A stretch of DNA of 64,000 nt from Eleginops maclovinus (taxonomy: Eukaryota; Chordata; Actinopteri; Perciformes; Eleginopidae): NCBI RefSeq assembly GCF_036324505.1, contig NC_086364.1, forward strand, positions 19,881,648 through 19,945,647. The letters are read 5' to 3'. Every line of letters begins with the position of its first letter. Position 1 is the stretch's first letter. The notes below the pieces were generated by a model. That model worked only from the letters and a program-made list of their open reading frames with translations. It was not told the DNA's origin and searched no databases. Of the stretch, positions 58,220-64,000 are shown one piece after another. Both the position numbers and the translations under genes were made by a program.

Positions 58220-61200
58220 CTGCCAAAGACAGTGGAGAGGGAGACAGAAAAAAGAAGGACAAGGGGACAAGGTTAAAAACAAAGTCGTCAGAGAGCAGAG
58301 AAAGAACTCAGAGACATTCTCGTATTACACCGGTGACACGCTGGAAATGGAGCAGGAAACCAGGACATGTGAGATGGAGGTGATGAGTGACAGAATGAGT
58401 TAGTGACAGCGGAGCAAGAGGGAGTGACAAAGGGAGAGAAGGGGGAAGTAGATGTGACGGAGGTGGATGGGTGGGGAAAGATACCGGACGGTGTTGAGAG
58501 AAGGAGGTTTGGTTGTGGTATTATGGGGTGAAGTATTAAGGCTCATATCAGTGTCTTCCATTCTATAAGTATGATATCACTGAGCGGTTACAGATGAAAA
58601 GCAGGGCACAGGTTCAGCAGGGATTAAGGGGCCATCTGAGTCTTCAATGCCACAGGAGAATTCATCTTGTCAGCCCGCTCTCGATGGAGAATCTTCTTTT
58701 ACCTCACACTTTGAAAGGTGAGCCCGGCACTTAAAGGCGCTTTGGCTTCTTATTCCTACCGAACCCGATAGTTGCATGTGAAGTTGTCACCTTCCCCGAC
58801 TTTGACTGTTACCCTCTTCCCCTCTGTTGCTACTGCAAACACACACATATAGCACGTATAAACCTAAAGATGAACCCATCATAGACAGGAGAGTCTGCAG
58901 GAGTTGAGAGCGAGTGATTTGTGGATTAGAGGACGCTCAGATTTCACTTGTTGTCGTCTGGCAGATTTAATAGGGATCGGCTTTTGGAGACATTTCAAAC
59001 AAGCTTTATGACGGATGATTGATGCTTCACTTAGAAATCCACACAAACCCCACCTCCTCCTAACTGAGCACGACACAACTTCATCTTTTACATTACATTT
59101 CATTTAGCTGATGCTTTTGTCCAAAAACGTCCTACAATAAGCGGTTGTGATACATTGTTTTGCTAGGTTTATAGCTAGCAAGGTGCTCATTTTTTTACGG
59201 AAAATGTGTAGACTTTCAGCTGTCCTGATATCAATGGGACAACCAGGCGTGTTTCGCACTTGCAGTGAGGGAGTAGCGAGCCAATTGAGCTGTCTGGACA
59301 TCAGTTTCCTTCACCAAAGATGTTTCTTTTTGTTTGTCTGCAGGAATATGAAAAAACCAGCATGGGCCAATCAAAATCCATTACAGTGTGGATAGAAACA
59401 TGATTTTTGTTCAGCCTTGTTTGTGACATTCTGGGTACATCTGAGTAGAAAGTAAGCCTTTCAGCACCTCCAGTATTTTAATAGTCCCATAACATGTTCC
59501 ACAGCTTCATGTTCAGCGAGTCCCATCTTCATGAAAAAAGCCCGCTGCTTTGTCCAGCTTCCATCTGCAAGGCTCATTGGTTTCTCAATGGGTGTTTTCC
59601 AGACTGAAATCTGGCAGTGACAAGACTGTGGATACACATCAGCAATATTACTGAAGTGACAAGACCTTTTACACAACTATAAAATCCTCAGTCCCAGCCC
59701 TCTTTTAACTGGAGTCAAATTTAGGGTTAGGATTCCCTTATATATGACATTTACTGGACTCTAATGTTTTTAAAAGGGGGTCTATAAGCAGTTACTGTAA
59801 GAAAAGTGAGTTTTCTTTTATAATTAATTCACTGATTTTATCCATTCTTACTCTATTATAAATTCTGAATGTGCAAAGTGACAATCATTACATATAAACT
59901 GCAAGAGATTTGTAAGAACTGTTCTGAGTCTGGTGAGTTAGACCCCTGAAACGTTGCTGAAAAGGCTGTTTGAGTGGCCCGTCCCCCCCTGAGATATTTC
60001 AGTGTGAAACACGGTGGTGCGCTGACAGACGTCCCCAGAGCCACAAACACTAAAACTCCAATTTTGTAAAAGGTGGTCCGGCTTTTCAAGGCCGTAGGAA
60101 TCAGGTGAAGCAGAACTTACTGTAAACAACCAAGGTTAAATGACTACCTGCTGTGAGCCCCAGAGCTCCTGGACACACACTTACACCTGTGCGTTTGTGA
60201 GGGTATAATTAATCGAACGTCTTTTAACCTTTTATCTCTAAACGTTGATGCCAAGCAGGGATGATTGAAACGTCTCACAGAAAGGTCACAGTAATGGTGG
60301 TGTATTACCATCATCCTTGGACCGTCATCATCGCTGTGTTCCCTCGATAATGCTAAGCGGGGCAATATGGTCGCTTTGTCCTTCCCAGTGGAAATACGGC
60401 ACGGGTTGCCTTTACATTTACGAATCACTATCGGGTTTTAGAGCATCATGCAACGATTGTTATATTAACTGTCTGCATTTGTGAAGCTAATAGCCACAAT
60501 TAAACATTATTATCCATGTGGGTTTCATTCTAAATAGGTGGGAAATGGTATTAACAGTGTTGGGAAATCATACTGGCTCGAGAGGACTTAAATTAACAAA
60601 GGTTTTCATCAAAAAAAGTTAAATAAGTCCATGGATAAAACACCTCACCGAGATCTGTAAATGTTTTATAGAAACTACGAACAGATAAATCGTGTTAAAT
60701 TGTTAAGAAGTAGTTCATGGATTCGTTCCCTCGGTGTCACGCTCGGCTTGGGTGATGTATGAGCTCCCTGCGAGATGTAGTGTTATGTAGCTCAGTAACA
60801 TACTGCTGCACACACAGATCAATACTGAACACCGCTGAACTTGTGTGGGCCACACCATCCAATCTCTTATCATTATAAAAGCACAACCTCCTTTCCTGAC
60901 CTTTACCACAAATATGTCCGCAGGGGGTGGGGTTGGGGTGGGGGGGGGACATGAGGAGATGGATTTACCGAGTTATCTCAATGTGATCACTACGAGACTA
61001 CAAATCCAATATGTTTTTCAAATAGAAACAAGAGAGTGCTAGGATTTAAAGGAGCGTTACAGTTTGGTTATTCTGACATTAATTAGTGTTCATGTTTCAA
61101 GATTCAGAGGTGTTTATTTACAAGATACTCTGTAGTATTTCACAGCCCCAGAAAACGTAATAACGATTATACGATCGAATAAATCTCATCTTTAATTTAT

Positions 61201-63141
61201 GGCTGTGATGATGATCACTGTAAAGTTCTTTCCTTTTATTTAAAACATCCATCTTTTTGCGTGCAATCCCCATCGGAAAGTATTGATCTGAACTCCACAC
61301 AGGCAATCTGCTGTGCTGCACTGAAGGAATAATTGTGTAGCTGTTGCCTTAGTCTTAAACATCATTAGACTTTAAGTCCTTTCTATTCACCTTGCTCTTT
61401 AACTTACTGGCAAACTTTGGCAGGTGTGTGCACATTTTAGGGAAGACATACTGCCTGAATCCAAAAAACATGTTAACAAAGCCTCTCTTAGAGCTCTGGA
61501 TCATTTGGTTAACTGATACAGTAAATAGAGGAGTAGAAGAGTCAGTATCTGCCTCAAACTCTATGAAAAAAGTAGAGAGAGGGAACAATATGTCAGATAA
61601 AAGGTTTGCTTCAAAGGTTCTTTGGCGTTCCTATCTCCAGGTCAACATGCGTGTCCTTTAAAGAAAACAACGTGTGAACTGGGGTTCCCTTTGTGGGAAG
61701 TCCCGTCGCCCTGACGGTCTCTTTAGGTGTGGGAAACCGAACCGTGCTGCGCGGCTGCCAACTACCCAGTCTTCTGTGACAGCTGCATGGTAGTGTGAAT
61801 ATGTGTGCACAGAGGTTGCCAAGCAGACTAGGGCTGAAGAGGCTGAGGGGATTATAAGAAGAATGTACTTGCACTTTAAGACACCCGAGCACCGAATGTT
61901 CCCTTGACTGTTGTGTGCGTGTGTGTGTGTGTTTGTGTCAGAGTCTGTAAATGGCAGAGAAAAGGGGAAAAGACAAAGGGGGGGAATGTACTACAGAGAA
62001 ATGGGACTATCCTTGCATACAGTTTGTGGACAAAAAAAGGTAATGAGGAATGTTGTGGCTCGGCTTTATGCTGTTCTGAGGTCAAACTGAGGTCTGTATT
62101 GGGAATTATTTCATAATGAATGGCTGAATGAGTCTTTGGTAACTACTGGACACTCCACACACGAATAGCAGTACATCCTTAGGGTTGCATGTACATCCTT
62201 TTGTAAAAGCTGCATCCAACAACATGATTTCTTTTTGTGTCACAGTGGCATTAACCTTTCACATTCGACCACAACATTCAGTTCATCCTTTGAGGCCAAG
62301 TACTGTAGATGTTAGTGCCAGATGTAACATTATTCCATCGAGGTCTTGCAGGGATATCAGGTTCATGAAAACACGACAGACGTAATCCCACAGTGACCTT
62401 GATCTTTGACCAACAAATCAGTTCAGCCTTGTGGCAAAGTGGACATTTGTGCCAATTTTTTTAAAGGATTTTCTCTTAAGACGTTCTCGAGATATTACGT
62501 TCAAAAGGTAGCAGAGGGACGGACGGGCTACCCATGAACTTAAATCAAGAAATCAGGTAGTTAAAAGAGACAGATATATATATTTAAAAAACAGACCTAC
62601 AGGTTGGGATGGACCTTTAAAGCCACGTAGACAATGGTCAGATGAAGAAACCCATAATTGTTCCAATGTTATCCAATATTTGAATTGATATTATTAAAAT
62701 ATCTCAAAGACAAAAGCCATTATCTTGATGCCTTGACAGTAACACCCTGACATGTTGAGTTTGTAAGGATGCTAACGCTAAGTATATTCCCAAAGGATGA
62801 AAAGTTGAACACGTTTTTTTGTCCAGTTCCCATAAAGACGATTTTCCTGAATGAAAGCACCCCAGCGATTGATGCTTGAAAGTAGGGTGAATCATCCCGT
62901 CTCTTGATTTTAATGAGCTGCGGATAAAGCAGTCATGCTGTTTATCTAACTTAAAAGAAAGGATTGTCTGTCTGTCTGTCCTTCAAGTTACCAAACAACC
63001 GTTCTTCAGATCGACCTCAGACTCGTCGGATGTGTTGCTGAGAACCCCACAAAGTGTCAAGTGTGAAGCTGTTTGGATGAGCAGTTCTTAGGAAAACAGC
63101 AAGCAACGTAGCTCACTGCAGCATAGTTCAAAAGCGAATAA

Positions 63142-63144
<3 letters not shown>
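58220..63144. other. Upstream region of pvalb, no gene recognised
   Basis: No recognisable coding region on either strand; short open frames lack domains and splice-consistent neighbours. The non-coding first exon of pvalb should lie here on the minus strand but cannot be placed. Confidence 0.5.
59087..59145 (+). repeat. Fragment of a dispersed fish repeat
   Basis: CATTTCATTTAGCTGATGCT followed by TTTGTCC is the start of a very common teleost interspersed repeat; only about 60 bp are recognisable. Confidence 0.5.

Positions 63145-64000
<856 letters not shown>

Noticed and set aside
59461..59676. Coding exon upstream of pvalb on the minus strand
   Set aside because: The 71-codon frame shows no family resemblance and no convincing acceptor or donor.
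60144..60428. 94-codon open frame on the minus strand upstream of pvalb
   Set aside because: No recognisable domain, no neighbouring exon with fitting splice sites, and composition like its surroundings.

Overview
The window is vertebrate, almost certainly ray-finned fish, nuclear DNA. It has split genes with GT-AG introns, very long CA/TG microsatellites, a tRNA-derived SINE, small DNA transposons and LINE fragments typical of teleosts, and no bacterial-style gene packing. Three protein-coding genes can be rebuilt exon by exon. (1) A neuronal pentraxin receptor (nptxr), minus strand, 14661-24417, five coding exons. (2) baiap2l2, an I-BAR/SH3 adaptor, plus strand, 31409-51648, fourteen coding exons. 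(3) A 109-residue parvalbumin, minus strand, 54872-58219, four coding exons. Human PVALB, BAIAP2L2 and NPTXR all lie on 22q12.3-q13.1, so the window looks like a compressed piece of that conserved block.

Layout: 1-14660 is the 3' flank of nptxr, with dispersed repeats (CCAAT-bearing MITE copies, a LINE fragment, a SINE, interstitial telomere-like DNA). 14661-24417 is nptxr. 24418-31408 is the head-to-head interval between nptxr and baiap2l2; it holds a MITE interrupted by a SINE and a 1360-bp internally deleted hAT transposon with an exact 8-bp target duplication. 31409-51648 is baiap2l2. Its third intron carries the most unusual structure here: an outer hAT-like element (35285-40423, 8-bp duplication) whose interior has grown into a 32-bp minisatellite. 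That minisatellite is split by a 3907-bp CACTC...GAGTG element carrying a decayed, spliced zinc-finger gene. 51649-54871 is 3' flank. 54872-58219 is the parvalbumin gene, whose CD EF-hand exon sits between complementary TG and CA tracts and whose last intron holds a 27-bp E/Q/D-coding minisatellite. 58220-64000 is its upstream region, with no further gene recognised.

The three genes act separately: nptxr in synaptic glutamate-receptor clustering, baiap2l2 in actin and membrane bending in microvilli and stereocilia, parvalbumin in calcium buffering. Their adjacency reflects synteny, not a pathway. Exon calls rest on splice sites, reading phase and recognised protein families read by eye; no alignment or transcript data were available.
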